Positions 1 through 6,473 of a stretch of 9,495 nt of DNA are shown in pieces. The first letter of the stretch is position 1; each line of letters begins with the position of its first letter. The notes below the pieces were generated by a model that saw only the letters and a list, made by a program, of their open reading frames with translations, was not told the origin of the DNA and did no database searches. The position numbers were made by a program, and so were the translations under genes. This DNA is from Ruminococcus sp. UBA4383. Its GTDB lineage: Bacteria; Bacillota; Clostridia; Oscillospirales; Ruminococcaceae. The stretch covers positions 1 through 9,495 of the forward strand of contig DGRR01000148.1 of the NCBI GenBank assembly GCA_002389995.1. The letters are read 5' to 3'.

Positions 1-722
1 TTATCGACAGCTTTGACACTCATGCGAGAATCCCCGAACATTTCGCAAATGTTGACAAGGCTGCAAAAGAAAACAATCACCTTGCATTTATATCTCTCGG
101 CTGGGACCCCGGTCTTTTCTCACTCAACAGACTTTATGCCGAATCTATTCTCCCCAACGGCAAAAGCTATACTTTCTGGGGCAAGGGCGTAAGTCAGGGT
201 CATTCAGATGCTATCCGCAGAGTAGAGGGCGTAAAGAGAGGAATACAGTATACAGTTCCGATTGAATCCGCTATGGAAGCTGTACGCTCAGGAAGTCAGC
301 CTGAACTCACTACCCGTCAGAAACACCTCAGAGAATGCTGGGTAGTTCCCGAAGAAGGCGCAGATTTGAAAAAAATTGAAGAAACTATCAAGACCATGAA
401 AAATTATTTCGATGAATATGATACAACTGTAAATTTCATATCAGAGGAAGAATTTGATGCAGTTCACAATAAAATGCCGCATGGTGGTTTTGTAATGAGA
501 AGCGGTCTGACAGGTGACGGTGAAAAAACTCACCAGATGATAGAATATTCCCTCAAACTTGAATCAAATCCCGAATTTACCGCAAGCGTTTTGATTTGTT
601 TTGCAAGAGCATTGAACAGACTTAAAAACGAGGGCGCAACAGGCTGTAAGACGGCATTTGACATTCCGCCCGCATATCTTTCAAAGCTTTCCGCAGAAGA
701 ACTCAGAGCATCAATGCTTTAA
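1..722 (+). CDS. ddh: meso-diaminopimelate dehydrogenase, C-terminal part (5' end outside window)
   Basis: This gene encodes the NADPH-dependent enzyme that reductively aminates L-tetrahydrodipicolinate to meso-DAP in one step, feeding lysine and peptidoglycan synthesis in the cytoplasm. The frame is open from base 3 and gives 239 residues before TAA at 720-722. The family is about 320-330 residues long, so roughly 85-90 residues holding most of the N-terminal dinucleotide-binding fold are missing. Visible family marks, in order, are SLGWDPGLFSLNR, YTFWGKGVSQGHSDAIRR, MPHGGFV and NPEFTAS. They line up with the Corynebacterium glutamicum enzyme as I remember it, including the Asp in GWDPG, the Trp in FWG and the Asn in NPEFTAS, which lie around the active site. 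An internal ATG at 273 would give 149 residues but cuts through the conserved region, so it is not the start. The gene ends 8 bases before a strong hairpin terminator. The identification is secure; upstream neighbours and promoter cannot be seen. Confidence 0.95.
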   Translation, partial: IDSFDTHARIPEHFANVDKAAKENNHLAFISLGWDPGLFSLNRLYAESILPNGKSYTFWGKGVSQGHSDAIRRVEGVKRGIQYTVPIESAMEAVRSGSQPELTTRQKHLRECWVVPEEGADLKKIEETIKTMKNYFDEYDTTVNFISEEEFDAVHNKMPHGGFVMRSGLTGDGEKTHQMIEYSLKLESNPEFTASVLICFARALNRLKNEGATGCKTAFDIPPAYLSKLSAEELRASML

Positions 723-729
723 TAATACA

Positions 730-763
730 AAAGCCCGAAATAAAATTTCGGGCTTTGTTTTTT
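730..763. terminator. Bidirectional intrinsic terminator between ddh and galE
   Basis: Bases 730-741 and 745-756 form a perfect 12-bp stem with a 3-base loop; the GC core is GCCCG/CGGGC. On the + strand it is followed by GTTTTTT (757-763), a good terminator for ddh. The T-tract runs into the last base pairs of the convergent galE gene, whose stop codon is 762-764. For leftward transcripts the stem is followed by a weaker T-rich stretch (reverse complement of 721-729), so it probably also ends the galE operon. Confidence 0.9.
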
Positions 764-1784
764 ATACTTTTCTGTAACCGTCAGGATTATTTTTCTGCCA
801 GTTCCACGAATCACGGCACATATCAGCAAGAGTTTTTTCAGTTTTCCAGCCAAGTATTTTCAGAGCCTTGTCAGCATTTGCATAGCATTCAGGGAGGTCG
901 CCTGCACGCCTGTCTCCGTAAACGTAATTTACTTTGATATTGTTTACTTTTTCAAAAGTTTCAACTATTTCAGTAACACTGTAAGGAGTACCCGTGCCGA
1001 GGTTAAAAATTTCAGTACCTTTATGGCTGAAAATATATTCAACAGCCTTAACATGACCTTTAGCGAGGTCAACAACGTGAATATAGTCACGGGTGCAAGT
1101 TCCGTCAGGAGTATTGTAATCTCTGCCGAATATGGTAAGTTTTTCACGTTTTCCGACAGCGACCTGCGAAACAAACGGCATAAGATTATTCGGAATATCT
1201 TTGGGGTCTTCACCGATTCTTCCTGATTCATGTGCGCCTATGGGGTTGAAATATCTGAGAAGTACGACAGAGATATTTTCATTTGCCTTTGCAGTATCTT
1301 CGAGAATCTGTTCCATCATAACCTTAGTCCAGCCATACGGATTTGTACAAGTACCTCTTTTCATATCTTCGGTATAGGGGACGGGATTTTCTTCTCCGTA
1401 GACAGTTGCACTTGATGAGAAAATTATATTGTTTACGTTGAATTTCTCCATACATTCGAGAAGGGAAAGAGTAGTGTCAATATTATTTCTGTAATAGAGG
1501 ACAGGTTTTTCGACAGATTCGCCGACAGCTTTAAGACCTGCAAAATGTATAACGGCATCAATCTGATTTTCCGTGAAAACATTTTCGAGTTTCTGTCTGT
1601 CTCTTATATCTACCTCATAGGTCTTTATGGATTTTCCTGTAATTTCCTCAACACGCCTTACAGCTTCGGGGCAACTGTTAGAGTAGTTATCTGCGATAAT
1701 AACCTCATAGCCTGAATTTAACAGTTCAACAGCGGTATGAGAACCTATATAGCCTGCTCCGCCTGCGAGCAATATTTTTTTCAT
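762..1784 (-). CDS. galE: UDP-glucose 4-epimerase
   Basis: This NAD-dependent epimerase interconverts UDP-glucose and UDP-galactose in the Leloir pathway and supplies UDP-sugars for cell-surface glycans. The 340-residue protein is the usual length for bacterial GalE. It has the Rossmann glycine motif GGAGYIG at residues 8-14 and the short-chain dehydrogenase triad: Ser125 in SSSATVYG, Tyr150 and Lys154 in NPYGWTK. FNPIGAHESGRIGEDP (179-194) and the ending WNWQKNNPDGY are also typical of GalE. The closely placed AGGAGG site at 1794-1799 fixes the ATG at 1784. It is the last gene of a leftward operon and its ATG overlaps the TGA of the upstream membrane-protein gene (ATGA), so translation is probably coupled. 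No galK or galT is next to it, so a housekeeping or glycan role is as likely as galactose catabolism. Related epimerases can also act on N-acetyl sugars, and the sequence alone does not exclude that. Confidence 0.96.
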   Translation of the reverse strand: MKKILLAGGAGYIGSHTAVELLNSGYEVIIADNYSNSCPEAVRRVEEITGKSIKTYEVDIRDRQKLENVFTENQIDAVIHFAGLKAVGESVEKPVLYYRNNIDTTLSLLECMEKFNVNNIIFSSSATVYGEENPVPYTEDMKRGTCTNPYGWTKVMMEQILEDTAKANENISVVLLRYFNPIGAHESGRIGEDPKDIPNNLMPFVSQVAVGKREKLTIFGRDYNTPDGTCTRDYIHVVDLAKGHVKAVEYIFSHKGTEIFNLGTGTPYSVTEIVETFEKVNNIKVNYVYGDRRAGDLPECYANADKALKILGWKTEKTLADMCRDSWNWQKNNPDGYRKV

Positions 1785-2989
1785 TTCTTTTGACCTCCTG
1801 ATTTTTTACTTTTGCCTGTTGATTCTTCATCAGAAGCAGCAGGGACTTTCTGGGGGGATTCACTGTTGTTTTTTATTTTTTTGTGTTTGCTTTTAAGATA
1901 CGGCATAAATATTTCACGGTATATATAGTCTGTTATAGCGGCGAGAGGTATAGCGATAAGGATACCTATAATTCCCCATATACTTCCGCCGACAAGAATG
2001 AACAGAAGTATGAGAAGTCCTGATATTCCGAGGGTATTTCCGAAAAGTTTCGGCTTTATGATATATCCGTCAACTGTCTGGAGGAGAATTATGAATATTA
2101 TAAATATAAGTGCGTGTACGGGCTTTACCATGAGGAGAATAAAGCCTCCTATTACACCTCCGACTATTGGTCCGAATGTAGGGACAAGGTTTGTAACGCC
2201 TACAACAACCGAAACAAGTCCTATATACTGCATACCGAATATCAGCATGAAAATTGCATTTACAGAGCCTACAATAAGTCCGTCAATAAGTGAGAATACT
2301 ACATAGCGGTTGAGTATGAAATTGCATCTGTTGAGAAAACTCATTATTGAATTGAAATGTTCTTCTGTAAGAGTAGCCTCCATGAATTGTTTTGCACCGT
2401 TGCAGATTCTGTGTTTTGCGGAGAGCATATAGACAGACAAAATGAAAGAAATTACCCATGTCACAACGCTTTTTCCCGCACTTGTGGATATATCAATTAT
2501 TTTTGAGGAGTTGTCCTTTATATAGTTTACAACGGTATTGATTATATTTTCCGATGAAACAACGAGATGTTCAAACTTTTCATAATTTTTGATACTTGTA
2601 TGCAGGAAAGTCTGCAAAGCCTTTGCATATGAGTCGATATTTCCGACAAAGGTCACAACGCTTTCAAAAAGCTGAGGTATGAGCATACTCATAATAACAG
2701 CCACAAACAGCACAACCGTTACAACAGAACATACTATTGACAGAGTCCATCTTGCAGACTCAGAATTTACTTTTTTGAAAACTTTCCGCTGATAAACTTC
2801 TGCCAGCGGATTCATAAGGTAAGCTATTACGATACCGCCTATAACGGTTGAGAAATAGCCTATAAAACCCATGATTGTCTCCCATACGAGGTTAATGTTT
2901 GATAATATCAGGTAAAACGCAACTGTTATACAGCCTGCAAGTGCATTTGCAAACCAGCGATTTTTAATAAGGTCTTTAATATTTTTCAA
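1781..2989 (-). CDS. AI-2E family (PF01594) transporter or permease-like membrane protein
   Basis: This is a polytopic inner-membrane protein of 402 residues. Hydrophobic stretches lie near residues 12-31, 38-58, 81-104, 174-190, 232-285, 292-307 and 320-352, consistent with about eight membrane spans. Between spans 3 and 4 is a long amphipathic region (105-170), as is usual in this family. The diagnostic C-terminal half contains NLVPTFGPIVGGVIGG (267-282), then LLQTVDGYIIKPKLFGNTLG and GIIGILIAIPLAA. The last 38 residues are a Lys/Ser-rich cytoplasmic tail, probably disordered. The family was named after the E. coli autoinducer-2 exporter TqsA, but members include sodium/proton antiporters and many proteins of unknown substrate, so AI-2 transport should not be assumed. 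The gene lies 25 bases after the phosphofructokinase gene and overlaps galE by 4 bases, so all three are very likely co-transcribed. The start codon is TTG, chosen because a well-spaced AAAGAGG site precedes it. Confidence 0.9.
   Translation of the reverse strand: MKNIKDLIKNRWFANALAGCITVAFYLILSNINLVWETIMGFIGYFSTVIGGIVIAYLMNPLAEVYQRKVFKKVNSESARWTLSIVCSVVTVVLFVAVIMSMLIPQLFESVVTFVGNIDSYAKALQTFLHTSIKNYEKFEHLVVSSENIINTVVNYIKDNSSKIIDISTSAGKSVVTWVISFILSVYMLSAKHRICNGAKQFMEATLTEEHFNSIMSFLNRCNFILNRYVVFSLIDGLIVGSVNAIFMLIFGMQYIGLVSVVVGVTNLVPTFGPIVGGVIGGFILLMVKPVHALIFIIFIILLQTVDGYIIKPKLFGNTLGISGLLILLFILVGGSIWGIIGILIAIPLAAITDYIYREIFMPYLKSKHKKIKNNSESPQKVPAASDEESTGKSKKSGGQKK
1794..1799 (-). promoter_or_regulatory. 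galE ribosome binding site inside the upstream gene
   Basis: On the - strand this reads AGGAGG and lies 9 bases before the galE ATG. It sits within the last codons (SGGQKK) of the AI-2E-family gene, so ribosomes finishing that gene end on top of the galE start. Confidence 0.85.
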
Positions 2990-3004
2990 TCTTTATACCT
3001 CTTT
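2987..3004 (-). promoter_or_regulatory. Ribosome site and TTG start of the AI-2E family gene
   Basis: On the - strand AAAGAGG (2998-3004) is followed by 8 bases and then TTG (2989-2987). There is no in-frame ATG close by before the first membrane span, and starting at a later Met would delete membrane segments. The TTG start is therefore well supported. It may lower expression of the membrane protein compared with its operon partners. Confidence 0.75.
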
Positions 3005-3014
3005 TCAAAACTGA

Positions 3015-4232
3015 TTACTTGAGTACAGATTCATGCAAAGTAAAATGTTTTGGAATACCGTTTTCTGTTATAAGGTGGATATCGCCCTGAATGAGCGGAA
3101 GGAAATATTTGAGAGCTGATTCTCTTATATTATTTCCTGCGGAATTGATATATTCTGACGGGAGGAATTTTTCTTTATTTGCTATTTCGTCAGCATCAGC
3201 GGTTTCTATAACAACGGTATACGGTGCATCTTCAATTCTTCTGAAAACCATAACCTTGCCTGTACCGCCCTCAATAGCGAATCTCAAACCAGCCGAGCCG
3301 ATAGCCTCAGCCTCATCAATATCATTTTTCGAGCATATATGCGAAGAACATCTCTGCATGACATTGAGTTCTATTGAGCGTACTTTACAGCCGATTTCGT
3401 TTCTCACAACAGATTCAAGGTATTTTCCTATGCCTGAAAGATATTTATGACCGAAATTATCCACAAGTCCCGACTGAACGCCCTCAGGCACTTCAATTCC
3501 CTCTGATACCGCAACGATTACAGCCTTATGCTTTGACATCTGCTGTCTTACGTCTGCTATGAATTTTTCTATTGAAAAATCTGTTTCGGGAACATATACA
3601 AGGTGCGGAGCGGTTTCACCCATAGCATGGAGAACTGCGCTTGATGCAGTGAGCCAGCCTGCATGACGACCCATTATTTCAACGATTGTCACGGAGGGTA
3701 TACTGTAAACGATACTGTCACGGGTAATTTCATGCATAGTAGCAGCGACATATTTTGCAGCCGAACCAAATCCGGGAGTATGGTCTGTAATGCACAAATC
3801 ATTGTCAATAGTTTTGGGTATGCCTACTATTTTGACATCGAGGTCGATAGTGGCGAAATATTCTGAAAGTTTTTTGACAGTATCCATTGAATCGTTTCCG
3901 CCTATGTAGAGGAATGCACCGATGTTTCTCTGGCGGAGAGTATCAGCGATTTTTTTATAGACTTCTTCGTCTTCACGCCAGTCGGGGAGTTTGTAACGGC
4001 ATGAACCGAGAACTGTCGAGGGAGTTTGTCTGAGCAAATCCATGTCTTTATTTGTGAGAATCATAGTTTTAAGGTCAACAAGATGATTTTCAATAATGCC
4101 CTCTATACCGTTTATTGAGCCGAAAATTGCATCTACTGCGGGAACTTTGAGTGATTCTCTGAAAACTCCCACAAGTGAAGCATTTATAGCGCAGGTAGGG
4201 CCTCCTGACTGAGCAACTGCAATATTGAACAT
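3015..4232 (-). CDS. pfp: 6-phosphofructokinase, pyrophosphate-dependent type
   Basis: This enzyme phosphorylates fructose 6-phosphate to fructose 1,6-bisphosphate, the committing step of glycolysis. The PPi-type reaction is reversible. The 405-residue protein belongs to the phosphofructokinase A family: AVAQSGGPTCAINASL at the N-terminus, GGNDS at 111-115, PKTIDND at 139-145 with the catalytic Asp143, and MGRHAGW at 187-193. Two positions decide the phosphoryl donor in this family. ATP enzymes have Gly in GGDGS and Gly in PGTIDND, whereas PPi enzymes have Asp and Lys. Here they are Asp114 and Lys140, so PPi is the predicted donor. The length of about 400 residues also fits the single-domain PPi enzymes of clostridia and not the 320-residue ATP enzyme. 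The ATG at 4232 has GAGAGG (4241-4246) 8 bases upstream. It is the first gene of the leftward operon, with a consensus promoter at 4283-4311. Identification as a phosphofructokinase is certain; the PPi donor is strongly inferred. Confidence 0.93.
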   Translation of the reverse strand: MFNIAVAQSGGPTCAINASLVGVFRESLKVPAVDAIFGSINGIEGIIENHLVDLKTMILTNKDMDLLRQTPSTVLGSCRYKLPDWREDEEVYKKIADTLRQRNIGAFLYIGGNDSMDTVKKLSEYFATIDLDVKIVGIPKTIDNDLCITDHTPGFGSAAKYVAATMHEITRDSIVYSIPSVTIVEIMGRHAGWLTASSAVLHAMGETAPHLVYVPETDFSIEKFIADVRQQMSKHKAVIVAVSEGIEVPEGVQSGLVDNFGHKYLSGIGKYLESVVRNEIGCKVRSIELNVMQRCSSHICSKNDIDEAEAIGSAGLRFAIEGGTGKVMVFRRIEDAPYTVVIETADADEIANKEKFLPSEYINSAGNNIRESALKYFLPLIQGDIHLITENGIPKHFTLHESVLK

Positions 4233-4260
4233 ATTTTTTACCTCTCATATCTGTCTTATA

Positions 4261-4277
4261 TACGGCTTAAAACCGTA
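4261..4277. repeat. Small inverted repeat at the pfp transcription start
   Basis: TACGG (4261-4265) and CCGTA (4273-4277) are separated by 7 A/T-rich bases. The repeat covers the start of the predicted pfp transcript, so it could be a repressor operator or a 5'-end mRNA hairpin that stabilises the message. The 5-bp arms are short and chance is possible. Confidence 0.4.
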
Positions 4278-4282
4278 ATACA

Positions 4283-4311
4283 ATTATATCACATAATATA
4301 CATTAAATCAA
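4283..4311 (-). promoter_or_regulatory. Sigma-A promoter of the pfp - AI-2E family - galE operon
   Basis: On the - strand a TTGATT -35 box (4306-4311), a 17-base spacer and a perfect TATAAT -10 box (4283-4288) are visible. Transcription should start near 4275-4277, giving a leader of about 44 bases before the pfp ATG. That is too short for a classical riboswitch or T-box. A small inverted repeat, TACGG...CCGTA (4261-4277), lies at the predicted start point. Confidence 0.85.
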
Positions 4312-4320
4312 GAGAAAAAC

Positions 4321-4375
4321 GATAATTACGCATATTTATCACAATAATTACACAAAAATTCAGCATACATTTTGT
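4321..4375. promoter_or_regulatory. Possible operator sequences between the divergent promoters
   Basis: Between the two -35 boxes are an exact direct repeat ATAATTAC (4322-4329 and 4344-4351, 22 bases apart, about two helical turns), a GATAA/TTATC inverted pair (4321-4325, 4336-4340) and an ACAAAA/TTTTGT inverted pair (4352-4357, 4370-4375). The last ends 8 bases before the -35 box of the rightward promoter. These spacings suit a DNA-binding regulator, but the region is very A/T-rich and no known regulator consensus is recognisable. Confidence 0.3.
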
Positions 4376-4382
4376 ATTGCTA

Positions 4383-4411
4383 TTGAAATCCGCATGAATA
4401 TCTGCTATAAT
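4383..4411 (+). promoter_or_regulatory. Sigma-A promoter of the M42 peptidase operon
   Basis: TTGAAA (4383-4388), a 17-base spacer and TATAAT (4406-4411) are visible. TGC just before the -10 box partly resembles an extended -10. The predicted start point near 4418 gives a leader of only about 24 bases, containing just the ribosome site, so control must act at the promoter and not through a leader RNA. This promoter also shows that an in-frame ATG at 4394 cannot be the start of the first gene, because it lies upstream of the -10 box. Confidence 0.87.
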
Positions 4412-4426
4412 ATAAGTATATTTTTT

Positions 4427-4433
4427 AAAAGGA
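4427..4433 (+). promoter_or_regulatory. Ribosome binding site that decides the first M42 start
   Basis: AAAAGGA is followed by 8 bases and then ATG (4442-4444). It lies within about 15 bases of the predicted transcript start and supports the shorter, 337-residue protein. Confidence 0.75.
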
Positions 4434-4441
4434 ATGATGTT

Positions 4442-5455
4442 ATGGATATTAAAGAAACCGTTATCAGTCTTTCGCAGCTTAAAGGTGCATCGGGATATGA
4501 AATTTCCGCAGCGGAAAAGGTTCATGAAATGTTCTCGGAATACTGTAAAAAATATGAAATAGTCGGTCAGGACAATTATGTTGAGTATTTCGGGGAATAT
4601 GACGAAAATCTCCCCTTGCTTGTCATTGATGCCCATATAGATCAGGTAGGAATGATTGTAACATATATAACAGACGACGGATTTGTAAAGGTATCGAATA
4701 TAGGCGGACTTGACAGGAGACTTCTCCCTGCACAGCCCGTAGTTATACACGGAAAAAAAGATATCAAAGGCGTTATATGTTCCGTACCTCCCCACCTCAC
4801 AAGCGGAGGAACTGAAGTTCTTTCATGGGAAGATGTTTCCATAGATACAGGCATGACAAAAGATGAACTTGAAAAATATATCTCGCTCGGTGACAGCGTT
4901 ACCTATGATGTGAAATGCTGTGAACTTCTCGGAAACCGCCTTACAGGTGCATCTCTTGATGACAGATGCGGAATTGCATCAATACTGCTTGCATTTGATA
5001 TGCTTAAAGGCAAAAAATTAAAATACAATGTCGCAGCCGTCCTTGCAACTCAGGAGGAACTCGGTGAACGTGGTGCTAAAATATGCGCCTATGCCGTAAA
5101 TCCCGATATTGCAATCGCTGTTGATGTAAGCTTTGCTTATGCAATAGGCGAGGACGAAAGAAAATGCGGAAAACTCGGAAAAGGTGCTATGATAGGCATA
5201 TCCCCTTCACTTTCAAGGGAAATTTCCGACAATCTCATAAATACCTCAAAGAAAAATAATATTCCATATCAGATTGAAGTTATGGAGGGACTTACTTCAA
5301 CTAATGCGGACAGATATTCTGTAAGCCGTGGCGGAGTGAAAACCTGCACTGTATCAATTCCGCTGAGAAATATGCATACTCCCGTTGAAGTAATTGATTT
5401 GAAAGATATCGAACTCACAGCAGAACTTCTTGCGGATTTCATAAAGGAGGACTAA
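4442..5455 (+). CDS. M42 family metallo-aminopeptidase (first of a tandem pair)
   Basis: This is a predicted cytoplasmic zinc or cobalt aminopeptidase of the TET/glutamyl-aminopeptidase family (M42), which trims short peptides inside tetrahedral dodecamers. From the ATG at 4442 the protein has 337 residues, a normal length. All expected ligands of the two-metal centre can be placed: His65 in DAHIDQVG, the bridging Asp173 in SLDDRCG, the catalytic Glu205 and ligand Glu206 in TQEELGERG, Asp228 in AVDVS and His312 in NMHTP. The common AHxDE motif reads AHIDQ here. The start was chosen for AAAAGGA (4427-4433), 8 bases upstream, and because the frame-extending ATG at 4394 lies inside the promoter. 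It is the first gene of the rightward operon, and its last codons carry the ribosome site of the second M42 gene. It is clearly diverged from the second copy. The family includes aminopeptidases and some proteins annotated as endoglucanases; substrate preference cannot be read from the sequence. Confidence 0.92.
   Translation: MDIKETVISLSQLKGASGYEISAAEKVHEMFSEYCKKYEIVGQDNYVEYFGEYDENLPLLVIDAHIDQVGMIVTYITDDGFVKVSNIGGLDRRLLPAQPVVIHGKKDIKGVICSVPPHLTSGGTEVLSWEDVSIDTGMTKDELEKYISLGDSVTYDVKCCELLGNRLTGASLDDRCGIASILLAFDMLKGKKLKYNVAAVLATQEELGERGAKICAYAVNPDIAIAVDVSFAYAIGEDERKCGKLGKGAMIGISPSLSREISDNLINTSKKNNIPYQIEVMEGLTSTNADRYSVSRGGVKTCTVSIPLRNMHTPVEVIDLKDIELTAELLADFIKED
5443..5450 (+). promoter_or_regulatory. 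Strong ribosome binding site of the second M42 gene
   Basis: AAAGGAGG, 6 bases before the ATG at 5457, is encoded within the last codons (KED, stop) of the first M42 gene. It is the strongest ribosome site in this operon and predicts efficient, possibly coupled, translation of the second peptidase. Confidence 0.85.
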
Positions 5456-5456
5456 T

Positions 5457-6473
5457 ATGAAAGAACTTCTCAGAGAATTATGCCTTATAAACGGTGTATC
5501 AGGCGATGAAAACGCTGTCCGTGAGGTTATAATAAATAAAATAAAGGACGTTTGTGACGATTATCAGATTGATAACCTCGGAAGCCTTATATGTTTCAAA
5601 AAAGGCAGAAAATCAGGTAAAAAACTCATGATATGCGCCCATATGGACGAAGTTGGCTTTATAGTCAAATATATAAACAGTGACGGTACGCTCTCTTTCG
5701 GTGAAGTGGGCGGTATAGACCCCGCTGTCGTAATCGGCAGACAGGTAAAAGTCGGTAAAAATATAAACGGCATTGTAGGTTCAACTGCTGTGCATAACTT
5801 ATCAAAAGAACAGCGTGAAAAATCTCCCCGAATGGACTGCCTTTATATTGATATCGGTGCGGAAAATAAAGCCGATGCAGAAAAATATGTAAGTCTCGGT
5901 GACTGCGCTTATTTTGAAAGCGAATTTGTTGAACTCGGTGAAAGACGCATTAAATCAAAGGCAATTGATGACCGTGCAGGCTGTGCATTGATGATAAAAT
6001 TAATGCATGAGGAACTTGAATATGATACATATTTCGTATTCAACGTGCAGGAGGAAATAGGTTTAAGAGGCTCAACAGCATCAGCATTTACAGTCAATCC
6101 CGATTTTGCAATAGTCCTCGAAGCTACTACCGCATCGGATATTGAAGGCGTTTCAGGTGCGAAAAAAGTCTGCCGGCTCGGAAAAGGTGCAGTTGTAGGA
6201 TTCATGGACAGAAGCACAATGTATGACAAGGGTCTTTATAAGCTTGCCTTTGATATTTCCGAAGAAAATAATATTCCCTGCCAGACTAAAACTATGGTTG
6301 CAGGCGGAAACGACAGCGGTGCAATCCATATAAGCCGTGGCGGAGTGCGTACAATTGCCGTTTCAGTGCCGTGCAGATATTTACATTCACCGTCAAGCGT
6401 CATTGAAATGAATGACCTTGAAAGCTGTTATAAACTTGTCAGAATCATGGCGGAGAGGATACATGAATTATGA
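5457..6473 (+). CDS. M42 family metallo-aminopeptidase (second of a tandem pair)
   Basis: This is a second predicted cytoplasmic M42 aminopeptidase, 338 residues long. The metal centre is complete: His62 in CAHMDEVG, the bridging Asp171 in AIDDRAG, the catalytic Glu199 and ligand Glu200 in VQEEIGLRG, Glu222 in VLEATTASD and His310 in YLHSP. Where the first copy has Asp (DVS), this one has Glu (LEATT). Both forms are known in the family and mark different subgroups, so the pair looks like an old divergence and not a recent duplication. Other contrasts are GGNDSGAIHISRGGVRT here against TSTNADRYSVSRGGVKT in the first copy. The gene starts 1 base after the first M42 stop and its TGA overlaps the ATG of the GNAT gene (ATGA). 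Co-expression suggests either a mixed oligomer or two complexes with complementary residue preferences. Confidence 0.93.
   Translation: MKELLRELCLINGVSGDENAVREVIINKIKDVCDDYQIDNLGSLICFKKGRKSGKKLMICAHMDEVGFIVKYINSDGTLSFGEVGGIDPAVVIGRQVKVGKNINGIVGSTAVHNLSKEQREKSPRMDCLYIDIGAENKADAEKYVSLGDCAYFESEFVELGERRIKSKAIDDRAGCALMIKLMHEELEYDTYFVFNVQEEIGLRGSTASAFTVNPDFAIVLEATTASDIEGVSGAKKVCRLGKGAVVGFMDRSTMYDKGLYKLAFDISEENNIPCQTKTMVAGGNDSGAIHISRGGVRTIAVSVPCRYLHSPSSVIEMNDLESCYKLVRIMAERIHEL

Noticed and set aside
1781..2989. Quorum-sensing autoinducer-2 transporter
   Set aside because: The family name is historical. No luxS or other AI-2 gene is nearby and the substrate cannot be read from the sequence.
4330..4350. 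Rex-type redox operator (TTGTGA half site on the - strand near 4337-4344)
   Set aside because: Only one half site can be seen and there is no matching second half at the required spacing.
4394..4441. N-terminal extension of the first M42 protein from an upstream in-frame ATG
   Set aside because: The ATG at 4394 lies between the -35 and -10 boxes, so it would not be in the mRNA. The ATG at 4442 has a well-placed ribosome site and gives the normal family length.
4233..4441. Riboswitch or T-box leader in the divergent region
   Set aside because: Predicted leaders are only about 44 and 24 bases, too short for these structures, and no T-box or riboswitch core is visible.
4289..4795. Leftward open frame of 168 codons covering the divergent promoter region and the start of the first M42 gene
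   Set aside because: It is antisense to a well-conserved gene and runs through a convincing promoter. It shows no recognisable domain and has no clear ribosome site.
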